In this document: piece after piece, positions 1 to 9,057 of the stretch
Numbering within the stretch: the stretch's first letter is position 1
How the letters are laid out: every line of letters starts with the position of its first letter
NCBI GenBank assembly: GCA_009908725.1
Contig: JAAAOT010000147.1
Location: 1-47,244 of the forward strand
DNA: 47,244 bases
DNA from: Bacteroidota bacterium
GTDB lineage: Bacteria > Bacteroidota > Rhodothermia > Rhodothermales > Salinibacteraceae
Reading direction: 5' to 3'
Notes under the pieces: generated by a model
What the model was told of the DNA's origin: nothing
The model's database searches: none
Seen by the model: the letters and a program-made list of their open reading frames with translations, nothing else
Translations under genes and position numbers: made by a program

Positions 1-858
1 GTCGATCTGGCTGGCGTCGCCGGTGATGGAGACCTGCCGGTCGCTCTTACGGTAGTCGAAGCCCGCGTTGATGTCTGCCTGGCCGTTGACGCGGAGGTCG
101 ACCTGCGGCTTTCCAAAAATCGTAGAGAAAGGACTTTCGCGCCCGCCCGGCACAACGATGTTCACGCCGAGCCCGCCCCGGGACCGGCGTTGGCCCTGCC
201 GCTGCTTCGCGATCTGGCGCCAGGAATCGGTTTTGTTGCTCTCGAATCGCTGCCGGCGGTACGTGTCGGCGTCTACGCGCAGGACGGCCGACGTGTCGGT
301 CGTCGGGCGAACGACGTACTCTTCCCGCGTGGAGTCAAGCTGTGTCTCTCCCGGGCCGTAGGTCTTCGGTCCGAGAAGAGGGCTCGACCGATCGAAGCGC
401 ACGCCCTGCCGGTTGCGGTCGGGGCGAAGGTAGCGCTGCACGATGCCGGTGTCGACCCGGGCCACGGATGCAGAGTCGAGCGCACGCGCTGTGTCTGCCA
501 CCTGGTCGGACAGGTCCCGGACAACCGGATCCGGCGTCAGAAGGTCCGGACGTCGGGTCTGGCGCGCCCTGGAGGTGTCCTGTCGGCCGTCTTGCTGCCG
601 CGGCAGTGCGACGCTGTCAACGGCCACGCTGTCGGTATCCGAGACCGTCGGAGCCACGTTCACGCCGCGTGGGGCGGCCATGGAGAATGCCTTCACCGGG
701 GCGGCAGCGCCGGCCGCGATCGGAGCCTCCGGCCACAGTTGCATCAGGCCGGCCAGTCCCATCGTCAGAATAACCCATCGAGCCGCGCGCCACGCCGGAT
801 GGACACCGGTGGCGGGGGAAGGCCATGCAAAAAGTCGGGGGGCCGAGAAAAACGACAC
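1..858 (-). CDS. sprA: SprA/Sov-like T9SS outer-membrane translocon, N-terminal part, runs off the left edge
   Basis: Reverse-strand reading gives ...LLGPKTYGPGETQLDSTREEYVVRPTTDTSAVLRVDADTYRRQRFESNKTDSWRQIAKQRQGQRRSRGGLGVNIVVPGGRESPFSTIFGKPQVDLRVNGQADINAGFDYRKSDRQVSITGDASQID, typical of SprA N-termini. A GTG start at 858 is the most upstream in-frame option after a TAG stop; start uncertain. Confidence 0.8.
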   Translation of the reverse strand, partial: MSFFSAPRLFAWPSPATGVHPAWRAARWVILTMGLAGLMQLWPEAPIAAGAAAPVKAFSMAAPRGVNVAPTVSDTDSVAVDSVALPRQQDGRQDTSRARQTRRPDLLTPDPVVRDLSDQVADTARALDSASVARVDTGIVQRYLRPDRNRQGVRFDRSSPLLGPKTYGPGETQLDSTREEYVVRPTTDTSAVLRVDADTYRRQRFESNKTDSWRQIAKQRQGQRRSRGGLGVNIVVPGGRESPFSTIFGKPQVDLRVNGQADINAGFDYRKSDRQVSITGDASQID

Positions 859-1236
859 GTATCTGTGCTACCTCGTGGAGACGACGCCTGAGACACCGTA
901 GGGGCCGGGTCGCAGGTTCATCTGCAGATGGACAAAATGCAGAACTGAAGGAGGGGTAGCGACGTGATCGATACGCAGGAGGGAAAAAGCGAAAAACTTC
1001 GGGAGGTGAAAGTCGGTGCCGCTCCCATACGGTGGGTTCGACACGGAATAGAAGGTAACGCGCAGGTAAGACGGCTTCAAGCAGTATGCCGAACGTTCAA
1101 CACAAGGCGGTATGAAGGCGCTTGAACCGCAAATTTGCAATGCCCCTTCGCTCAACCGAACGGCCGGTTGCCCGTGGGGACCACCGACAGTAGCTTGGAA
1201 CGCCCGACAAACCCATTCAACCGACCACCATCCGAC

Positions 1237-1752
1237 ATGATCTGGCCGTTCGCGCTACTCCGCCCCCGTGGTGGGCGTTCCCGGATCGTTTGCCTCGTTC
1301 CGGTGCTTGCTGTTCTGGTTCTCTGCTCGGGGTGCCTCTCTCCATCAACACCCGATGTCGAGGCCGACGTACAGGCGCTGCGATCGATCCTGGACGCGCA
1401 GCAACAGGCGTGGAATCGCGGTGATCTGGAGGCGTTCATGGACGGGTACGCGCAAACGGATAGCCTCCGCTTTGCATCGGGCGGGTCGGTGCGCACCGGC
1501 TGGCAGACGACCCTCGAGAATTATCGGTCGGGCTACCCCGATCGCGAGGCCATGGGCACGTTGACGTTCGATAACCTGGATGTGAACGTGATGAGCCCGC
1601 GGTGGGCGATGGTGTTCGGCCGGTGGCGGCTGGACCGCGAGGCGGATGCACCCGGCGGCCTGTTCACGCTCATCTTCCACCGGGACACCCCGTCGGATCC
1701 ATGGCGCATCGTCCACGACCACACCTCCTCTTCCAGTGCCGGGACGTCTTAA
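1237..1752 (+). CDS. Lipoprotein with DUF4440/SnoaL-like (NTF2 fold) domain
   Basis: LCSGC lipobox after a hydrophobic signal; ILDAQQQAWNRGDLEAFMDGYAQTDSLRFASGG...WRIVHDHTS pattern of DUF4440 proteins; start trimmed to the ATG at 1237. Confidence 0.75.
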   Translation: MIWPFALLRPRGGRSRIVCLVPVLAVLVLCSGCLSPSTPDVEADVQALRSILDAQQQAWNRGDLEAFMDGYAQTDSLRFASGGSVRTGWQTTLENYRSGYPDREAMGTLTFDNLDVNVMSPRWAMVFGRWRLDREADAPGGLFTLIFHRDTPSDPWRIVHDHTSSSSAGTS

Positions 1753-1767
1753 GTCGGCGAGATACGC

Positions 1768-2964
1768 TCACGCCTCCTGCAGTGATCGCTTGCCCGACAC
1801 GCTGACGTAGCCTTCGTGCCATTCCTCACGGATGTCCAGGCCACGCTCGGCCACCTTGTCGGCGTACACATCGTACGGGACCACGTTTTCCGGCACGGCA
1901 GCCCCGCCGCCAGTGACGTGCTCTTTCTCCGATACGAGCCGCGCGACGACAACGGTCGGAATCGCGGTGGCTCGCATCATGGCCGTCTGATTGGTGTCCG
2001 CGTTGTAGCGCTCGACCATTTCGTAGACGAGGGATTGCTCGCGGCCATCCTTGATGCCGTGCAGCACAATGCGCATCAGCACGGCGTCCTCGTAGTCGCC
2101 CCCCAGCCGGTCGCGCATCCGTCGAACGAGGACGTCGCGATAGGTGAGGTGCGTTCGAACGCCGATCTTCCGGTCTTCGCCGAGTCCGAGCCCGATCACG
2201 AACCGCATCTGGTGGGCGTGCCCGGGCCAGCGGATCGTCTTATGGTTCAGCGTTTCGACTTTCCCCTCCAGCGCGTCGGTGAGCGTGGACAAACCGCCCT
2301 GCGTACAGAAAGCTTCCATGTCCCGGAAGGGCTCTTCGCCGAACCCGATCGTCTCGGTACCGGTCAGCGCGTCCACTTCGACCACGCGTCCGTTGCGAAT
2401 GTGCTGCGCCGGATTCGTGTAGTCGTCCAGGATGCGCTCGGCTGACCACGAGATCCGGAAGTTGAACGGCTCCTCGGGCTCCAGCGGCACATCCCCGACC
2501 CGGAGGTACGCAGCGGTCGGGGTGTCGAACTGCTCGATGCCCCGCATGCACATCACGTTGATAAGCCCGGGTGCCAGGCCACAGTTCGGCACGATCCAGA
2601 CGGATTTCTCGCGCGCCTCTTCGTCCAGGGCGAGTTCTTTCTGAACGATCGAATCGTTTCCACCCAGATCGCAGAAGTTGACCCCCGCGTTCAGGCAGAG
2701 CCGCGCGATGCCGGGATTCAGCTCCGCCGGCACGCAGCTAATGACGCAATCACTCCCGCGAAGAATCTGCGACAGCACATTGGTGTCGCGCGCATCCACC
2801 TGAAAGGAGCGGAGCACCCGGCTTTCGACCGTGTCGTGGAGCGCCTGCAGTGCGCGTGACCGGGTGTCGCAGACCTGCACCTGGTCAACCTCGTCCGCGC
2901 GGGCACACAGCTCGCGGGCGATGGCCGCCCCGATGGTACCGGCGCCGATGACGGAAATTTTCAT
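1768..2964 (-). CDS. Saccharopine dehydrogenase family oxidoreductase
   Basis: MKISVIGAGTIGAAIARELC Rossmann start, NFCDLGGND, PNCGLAPGLINV; the upstream in-frame extension of the ORF looks non-coding. Confidence 0.85.
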   Translation of the reverse strand: MKISVIGAGTIGAAIARELCARADEVDQVQVCDTRSRALQALHDTVESRVLRSFQVDARDTNVLSQILRGSDCVISCVPAELNPGIARLCLNAGVNFCDLGGNDSIVQKELALDEEAREKSVWIVPNCGLAPGLINVMCMRGIEQFDTPTAAYLRVGDVPLEPEEPFNFRISWSAERILDDYTNPAQHIRNGRVVEVDALTGTETIGFGEEPFRDMEAFCTQGGLSTLTDALEGKVETLNHKTIRWPGHAHQMRFVIGLGLGEDRKIGVRTHLTYRDVLVRRMRDRLGGDYEDAVLMRIVLHGIKDGREQSLVYEMVERYNADTNQTAMMRATAIPTVVVARLVSEKEHVTGGGAAVPENVVPYDVYADKVAERGLDIREEWHEGYVSVSGKRSLQEA

Positions 2965-3103
2965 GGGGGAATGCGACTTGGGGATCAATCGTCGAGCGGG
3001 AAACGCGCCGTGGCCGTACGCGAACCGGTCGTTACCGGCGCGAACGGCATGCCACGCTCCGTGACGTGGTGTTGTGTCTGTGTATCCATTGGTAGCGCGT
3101 CGC

Positions 3104-3871
3104 TCAGACGGCTCCGCGGCCTTCCAGCGCGCGGGAGAGCGTCGCTTCATCGGCGTACTCGAGGTCCCCCCCGATCGGGAGCCCGCGGGCGATGCGCGTG
3201 ACCGGCACACCCATCGGCTCGAGAAGTTGCGAGATGTAGTACGCCGTGGTGTCGCCTTCGACGTTCGGGTTAACGGCCAGGATCACCTCCTCCACCTCCG
3301 CCTCCTCGTCTTCGCCGGCGCCGTCAGCGCCATCGGCATCGTCCGGCGCGGGAGCACCGTCCCCCGCGTGAGGCTCATCGCCCACCTCGGGCGGTCCGGC
3401 CTCGCCGGATTCTGCCGCCTCCCGGGCGTCTGCAGCCGACACGTTCGCCGCTTCGCTATCCGCAAAGCTCGGGTCGACGCGGCGCGCCAGCTCGCGAATG
3501 CGGAGATCATCCGGCCCGACGCCGTCCAGCGGCGAGATCACCCCGCCGAGGACGTGGTACAGGCCCCGGTACTCGCCGGTGCGTTCGATCGCAAGGAGGT
3601 CGCTCGACTCTTCGACAACACAGATCGTCGATCGGTCGCGCTTTTCCGACGAGCAGATCGGGCAGGGATCGCGGTCGGCGACGACAAAACAGGTGGAGCA
3701 CCGCTGCACCTGATCCTTAACGGCAATCAGTGCGCGGGCGATCTCCTCCACTTCCTCGCGCGGCATCTTCAGGACGAAGTTGACCAGCCGCTGCGCCGTT
3801 TTCCGCCCGATCGTCGGTAGCTTGGTGAACTGCTCCACCAGGGCTTCGACCGACTCTGAGGTAAACTGCAT
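3104..3871 (-). CDS. recR: Recombination mediator RecR with acidic insertion in the Toprim domain
   Basis: [17 protein letters not shown], zinc finger [49 protein letters not shown]; start trimmed to [11 protein letters not shown]. Confidence 0.93.
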   Translation of the reverse strand: MQFTSESVEALVEQFTKLPTIGRKTAQRLVNFVLKMPREEVEEIARALIAVKDQVQRCSTCFVVADRDPCPICSSEKRDRSTICVVEESSDLLAIERTGEYRGLYHVLGGVISPLDGVGPDDLRIRELARRVDPSFADSEAANVSAADAREAAESGEAGPPEVGDEPHAGDGAPAPDDADGADGAGEDEEAEVEEVILAVNPNVEGDTTAYYISQLLEPMGVPVTRIARGLPIGGDLEYADEATLSRALEGRGAV

Positions 3872-3961
3872 AATTGCCGTGCGTAGTTTGAAGTTCGAAA
3901 TGCGAAAAGCCGCGCAGCAATGCGATTTTCGCATGTGCCACTACGCATTCCGCACAGGGAA

Positions 3962-4303
3962 TCAGAGGCCGAGCTGGCTCAGATCCATGCCGGGCGGAAG
4001 CATGCCTCCCATCGACTTCTGCAGTTCGTTCTGCTTCATCTCGTCCGCCTCGTCGAGCGCTTTGTTCACGCCTGCGATGACAAGATCTTCCAGCAGCTCA
4101 ATGTCGTCCGGATCAATGGCTTCCGGATCAATCTCGATGGCGGTGATCTTCTGGGCTCCGTTGGCGGTCACCTTCACCATTCCGCCACCGGCTTCTGCCG
4201 TCACCTCTTTCTCGGCAAGCTCTTCCTGCGCAGCATTCATCTTCTGCTGCATCTCCATGATCTTGCCCATCATGTTCTGCATGTTCATGCCTCCGTTGGC
4301 CAT
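3962..4303 (-). CDS. ybaB: YbaB/EbfC family nucleoid-associated protein
   Basis: Met-rich N-terminus (MNMQNMMGKIMEMQQKMNAAQEELAEKEVTAEAGGGMVKVTANG); next to recR and dnaX as commonly seen. Confidence 0.9.
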   Translation of the reverse strand: MANGGMNMQNMMGKIMEMQQKMNAAQEELAEKEVTAEAGGGMVKVTANGAQKITAIEIDPEAIDPDDIELLEDLVIAGVNKALDEADEMKQNELQKSMGGMLPPGMDLSQLGL

Positions 4304-4528
4304 ATCTAAAACACGGTGTTTCGTGAAAAAGCACGGCGCACGCTAACCGTCGGGCCGGACCTGCGCCTGTGTATTCGATGAGATCGGTAAAGCACCCATA
4401 CAACGAACCAGTTTCGCGACCGATCCGTCAGGTTCGGAAGAATGCTGTGTATCCGCGTCTCGACGTTGTCGCCGGACGGAGCGGAGAACAGGTTCCAGAT
4501 ACGTGGGTGAACCGGGGCGAGCGCTCGC

Positions 4529-6733
4529 TCAGTATGCCGGCTCGGCGCCGAACTCATTCACCAGCGTGTCCACGCTCGGGTATCGCTCTCGGAGCTGCGT
4601 CAGCATCTCGTGGGGATCCAGCGGCATTTTCTCCTCAGGCGCTCCGTCGTCCTCCTCGTTCTCCTCCGGCTCCCGGACGACGAATCGGAGCGACTCAACG
4701 TCGAGCTCCCAGGAATCAAGCAGCGCGTTCAGCAGATAACGTTGCTTGTCGCGAAGGCGTTCGCGCGTCAGGTTGTCCGGTACGCCGATCTCCGCAATGC
4801 CGTTGTCGAAGCCAACCGGTTTCGTGGGGCCGAGCTGCGTGCCCACGCCGATCCGGTCCGCTTTCACCTTCTTGATCAGGTCGGGCCACACCTCTTTGAG
4901 CTCCCTCATGATCCGGTCCTCCCTGGCATCCGGCTCGCCGCTCGGACGCGCTTCGGGCACGCCCGTGTCGCCTGCCGGTGCTGCATCGCCTGTCAACGCG
5001 CTCGCCTGATTCTCCGGACGTCCGCCGTCGTCGGACGACTTCTTCTTTCCCTGGAGCGCCGGCGTGCCGAACAGGTCCTGCGGCTGGATGCCGCTTCCCC
5101 CGCTGCCATCCCCGGCGTCGTCCCCTGAATCGTCCGCGCTCGCCACGCCGCCGGTCGTGTCGTCGGCGTCGTCCTCGTCGGACTCGGTTCCCTCCTCCGC
5201 TTCGGCTACAGCACGCTTCTCGCCATCCGCAGCTTCATCTGCAGACTCCGCCTCCGGATCCTGTGCCGGCTTCTCGCGCCTGGCCGTATCCGTGGCCGGA
5301 GGTGCCGCGGTCTGCGTCGCCGCGCCGCCGGCTCCCGCCGCGGAGTCGCTCCCCGCAGCATCGCCGGCCTCTGCTGTAGAGGATTCGTCCGTCGTCGATG
5401 GGGCCGCAGCGGTGTCGTCCTCTGCGTCGCGATCTCCGGAACCAGCACGCTGCGATGGTACGTCCGACGCCGATGCGCTCTCAGCGGTCGATTCGGGATT
5501 AGAGGCGCCCCCGGCTGTGCCTGCTCCGTTCCCCAGCGGCAGATCGTCCGGAATCTCGCCCTCGTCCACCATCCGCTCGAGCCGGTCGATCTTCCCGAGA
5601 ACGGTCCGGAGGTCGGCCGACCGGGTCAGCGATGCCATCTTCAGCAGCGCCATCTCGAGCTTCAGGCGCGGCTGCGACGTGTTCTTGACGTCCTCTTCCG
5701 CCTCTCCCGTAATCATGAGGAGGCGGAGGAGGTCGGACTCGGAAAAGGCACGGCTATCCTCTTCGTAGCGGTCGCGGGTCGATTCGGCGACGTCTTCCAG
5801 CGCATCCGTGCCGAGCGAGTGCGCCACCAGCAGGTTCCGGATGTGCTCGGCAACGCCCGACAGGAATTCGTTCAGGTCGTAGCCGTTGCGAACGACATGG
5901 TGAACGAGCTTCAGCACACCGGCCGTCGACCGTTCGACGACGTGATCAGTCAGTTGGAAGAAAAGGTCCTGATCGACGACTCCGAGCGCCTGCGTCAGCT
6001 CGCCGTATTCGATCGTCGTACCGCACAGCGAGATGGCCTGGTCGAACGCTGAGAGCGCATCCCGGAGCGCGCCATCCCCCTTCCGGGCCAGCAACATGAG
6101 CGACTCTTCGTCGGCGTCGATGTCCTCCTCCTCGCAGATCGTACGAAGGTGCTCCACCATGTTCGGCACGGGGATGCGGCGAAAGTCGAACCGCTGGCAC
6201 CGCGACAGAATGGTGGGGAGCACCTTGTGCGGCTCCGTGGTCGCGAAAATAAAAAGCGCATGCGGCGGCGGTTCTTCCAGCGTCTTCAGCAGCGCGTTAA
6301 ACGCGGCCGTCGACAGCATATGCACTTCGTCCAGGATGTAGACCTTCTTCGTCGATCCCTGGGGCGGGATCCGGACCGTCTCACGAAGCTCCCGGATATC
6401 GTCCACTTTATTATTGGACGCGGCATCCATCTCGAAGACGTTCATGCTGCGTCCGTCTTCGAAGGACAGGCACGAGTCGCATTCACAGCACGGCTCGGCT
6501 TCGTCTTCCCGCTCCGACCGCGGCGTCTCGCAGTTGATCGCCTTGGCCAGGATACGGGCGGAGGTTGTCTTGCCTACACCGCGCGGCCCGCTGAACAGGT
6601 AGGCATGCGCCAGCCGGTCGAGCCGCAGCGCGTTCTTCAGCGTGTCGGTGACGTGCTCCTGCGCGACGACCTCCCGGAACAGCTTCGGACGGTACTTTCG
6701 GGCGGTGACGAGGTATCGCTGCGAATCGGCCAT
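4529..6733 (-). CDS. dnaX: DNA polymerase III subunit gamma/tau
   Basis: YRPKLFREVVAQEHV, FSGPRGVGKTTSARILAKAINC, CCECDSC, DEVHMLSTAAFNALLKTLEEPP; long acidic linker before the C-terminal region. Confidence 0.95.
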   Translation of the reverse strand: MADSQRYLVTARKYRPKLFREVVAQEHVTDTLKNALRLDRLAHAYLFSGPRGVGKTTSARILAKAINCETPRSEREDEAEPCCECDSCLSFEDGRSMNVFEMDAASNNKVDDIRELRETVRIPPQGSTKKVYILDEVHMLSTAAFNALLKTLEEPPPHALFIFATTEPHKVLPTILSRCQRFDFRRIPVPNMVEHLRTICEEEDIDADEESLMLLARKGDGALRDALSAFDQAISLCGTTIEYGELTQALGVVDQDLFFQLTDHVVERSTAGVLKLVHHVVRNGYDLNEFLSGVAEHIRNLLVAHSLGTDALEDVAESTRDRYEEDSRAFSESDLLRLLMITGEAEEDVKNTSQPRLKLEMALLKMASLTRSADLRTVLGKIDRLERMVDEGEIPDDLPLGNGAGTAGGASNPESTAESASASDVPSQRAGSGDRDAEDDTAAAPSTTDESSTAEAGDAAGSDSAAGAGGAATQTAAPPATDTARREKPAQDPEAESADEAADGEKRAVAEAEEGTESDEDDADDTTGGVASADDSGDDAGDGSGGSGIQPQDLFGTPALQGKKKSSDDGGRPENQASALTGDAAPAGDTGVPEARPSGEPDAREDRIMRELKEVWPDLIKKVKADRIGVGTQLGPTKPVGFDNGIAEIGVPDNLTRERLRDKQRYLLNALLDSWELDVESLRFVVREPEENEEDDGAPEEKMPLDPHEMLTQLRERYPSVDTLVNEFGAEPAY

Positions 6734-6927
6734 GAACGACGGGGCTGCCGGATGGAGAACGGGACATCTGCGGACGGATCGCGCGGCCTTTGGCGACGCC
6801 GCACGCTAAAAAACAGTACATACGAATAGTATACCGGAGGCCCCCGCGGGGATTCAACAGCGACGGCGACCCCGGCCTTTAATTTCCATCGATCCCCAAT
6901 TTCGGCGAGCCACGGACAGGCGGATGC

Positions 6928-7254
6928 CTATGCGTCGTTCTTCGGTTTCTCGGGCGAACGCTCCGGCTCGCGGCTCGGGTTCGGCGTCGACGGTTCACGG
7001 CGCTTGGGATCGGGCGTGGCCGGCTCCTTGCGTTCCGGTCCCGGCGTCGACGGGGAGGGCTCGGTGTTGGGCTCCCGGCTCGGATTCGGCACCTTCGGCG
7101 GCTGCTTCGGCCGCGTCGGCTCCCGCTTGGGTTTACGCTTGGGTTTACGACGGCGACCCGGACCGGGCGTGCGCTTCGGTCCCGGCGTACGCTTTGGCGT
7201 CGGATTCTGCGGCTGCGTCGTCATCATGGCAATACGATCCGTCTCCCGGTTCAT
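6928..7254 (-). CDS. Hypothetical Pro/Lys/Arg-rich low-complexity protein
   Basis: ORF with repeated P-x-P/KRTPGP/NPSREP units, mostly G/C third positions, and AAGG about 14 nt upstream of the ATG. No recognised domain. Confidence 0.45.
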   Translation of the reverse strand: MNRETDRIAMMTTQPQNPTPKRTPGPKRTPGPGRRRKPKRKPKREPTRPKQPPKVPNPSREPNTEPSPSTPGPERKEPATPDPKRREPSTPNPSREPERSPEKPKNDA

Positions 7255-7378
7255 TGACTTTCTGGACCTTCCCCTACCGCTACTGCCGCTACGTGTTGAG
7301 GGAGGATTACGGATCGATTACATTGCCAGGTCCGGTGCGACGCAGGGATTGCCGCCCGCCCCACCGCCTGGAGCAGCG

Positions 7379-8080
7379 TTAGCCTTCAGACTCCTCAGCG
7401 ACCGTTTCCCCGGGGTCTGATGCATCCTCGTCGGCACGCCCCGCATCGACGATGTCGAGCGCGTCCATGTCGAGCGCCTCGAGATGATCGCGGTCGACCT
7501 CCACGGGATGCGGCTTGAAGCAGTTGCGACACCGCGGCTCGTAGGCATCAGTCGCTCCGAGAAGGACGCGGTCATCGCCTGCGACGATGCGCTGCGAATG
7601 GTTTGCCGGTCCACCGCACACAACGCAGATCGCGTGTAGCTTTGTGACGTGCTCGGCCACAGCCATGAGTTGCGGGATGGGCTCGAACGGCTTGCCGCGA
7701 TAGTCCTGGTCGAGGCCCGTCACGAGCACGCGCTTGCCATCGGCGGCCAGCTTCTGGCACACCTCAACCAGCTCCGGGTCAAAGAACTGTGCCTCGTCGA
7801 TGCCTACCACGTCGACTTCCTCCGCGAGAAGGAGAATCTGCGACGCCGTGTGCACCGGGGTGGTGGCGATGGCGGTCGCGTCGTGCGACACCACTTCGTC
7901 GTCGGCGAACCGGTTCTCGATTGCCGGTTTGAACGCTTCGGTTTTCTGACGGGCAATTCGCGCGCGGCGCAGTCGCCGGATCAGCTCTTCCGTCTTCCCA
8001 CTGAACATCGACCCGCAGATAACCTCGATCCAGCCGGCGGCACGCGTACGGTCGACGATATGGGGTTCTGAGACGGACAT
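7379..8080 (-). CDS. tdk: Thymidine kinase
   Basis: [74 protein letters not shown]. Confidence 0.96.
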   Translation of the reverse strand: MSVSEPHIVDRTRAAGWIEVICGSMFSGKTEELIRRLRRARIARQKTEAFKPAIENRFADDEVVSHDATAIATTPVHTASQILLLAEEVDVVGIDEAQFFDPELVEVCQKLAADGKRVLVTGLDQDYRGKPFEPIPQLMAVAEHVTKLHAICVVCGGPANHSQRIVAGDDRVLLGATDAYEPRCRNCFKPHPVEVDRDHLEALDMDALDIVDAGRADEDASDPGETVAEESEG

Positions 8081-8185
8081 AGAGCGCGGGGACGACGGGA
8101 CAATAGACTCGGACCGCGTAATCTAACGGCCGCCGGACGCAGTGTCGAGGGAGAAGCGGGAATTTTGCGTGGGAGTTTGCGACCG

Positions 8186-9010
8186 CTAAATATCTCCGAG
8201 CGCAGGAGACGGGACCCAGCCAACACGCCCGGCCGGGTCTTCGATACGGCTCCAGCCGTCCTGCTCAGACTGCAGCAGGACGATTGTCCCCTCCACCAGG
8301 ACGGTGTCCGCCCCCGACCCCGCCATGACGGCGGTGGTGTCGGTGCGAGCGAGGGGCGTTCCGGTCGGCATGCCGGGCTCCGCATGCACCGGCACGCGAT
8401 CGACGAGCACGACCGCCCGCCGGTCGAGTGACTGAACATAGTCAACGCCCATAGCGAGAACGGCGGTGGCTCCTCCCAGGACGGCAATCGCGAGGGCCGC
8501 GGTCGTGAGCGCGCCCGACGCCCTTTCCTCCCCCGCCGAACCGCGTTCGGCCCGACGGCGCCATCCCCAGAAGAGCAATCCGGCCGTCCAGAGCGCCACG
8601 CCACCCAGGAAGAGCGCTTTTGCGGGCCACCCCTGGACGGCGCGGGCCAGGCCACCGCGCGTTCTGCCCTGTGCGGAGGCATCGGCGCGGCTCCGGGCCA
8701 TGTTCAGGTTGTGCGCGACCCGGGCATCGGACGGCATCCGACCCCGGGCTTTTTCATAGTATCGGATGGCCCTGCCCATCTGGCCCAGGCGGTAGTGGGT
8801 GTTGCCGAGATTGTAGAACAGCGTTCCGCTCTCAAATCCGGCCGCCGCGATCGACTCATACTCCGCGGCGGCGCGGGCGTACCGTCCCTGCCGGTACGCT
8901 TCTGTTCCGTCCCGCCAGGCCTCCTGCAGAGAGTCCGGGACGGGGTCTGCCCACGCGGTCGCCGGGACGGCGAGGAGGGTGGCGAAGAAAATGAGCAGGC
9001 AGCGGGCCAT
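8186..9010 (-). CDS. batE: BatE-like protein: signal peptide, TPR repeats, TM segments, C-terminal SH3-like domain
   Basis: LFYNLGNTHYRLGQMGRAIRYYEKARGRMPSDARVAHNLNMAR; position immediately downstream of batD. Confidence 0.8.
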   Translation of the reverse strand: MARCLLIFFATLLAVPATAWADPVPDSLQEAWRDGTEAYRQGRYARAAAEYESIAAAGFESGTLFYNLGNTHYRLGQMGRAIRYYEKARGRMPSDARVAHNLNMARSRADASAQGRTRGGLARAVQGWPAKALFLGGVALWTAGLLFWGWRRRAERGSAGEERASGALTTAALAIAVLGGATAVLAMGVDYVQSLDRRAVVLVDRVPVHAEPGMPTGTPLARTDTTAVMAGSGADTVLVEGTIVLLQSEQDGWSRIEDPAGRVGWVPSPALGDI

Positions 9011-9057
9011 GGTCGGTGGGTGCGGAACGGGGGCGGTGATGCGTCACAGTCGAGGCG

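Noticed and set aside
868-1155. 95-aa minus ORF between sprA and the DUF4440 gene
   Set aside because: No conserved motif or plausible RBS, partly overlaps the sprA upstream region; not credible.
4529-6733. Programmed frameshift in dnaX producing a short gamma subunit
   Set aside because: No A-AAA-AAG-type slippery heptamer found; only GGGAAAGAAGAAG in the linker, insufficient evidence.
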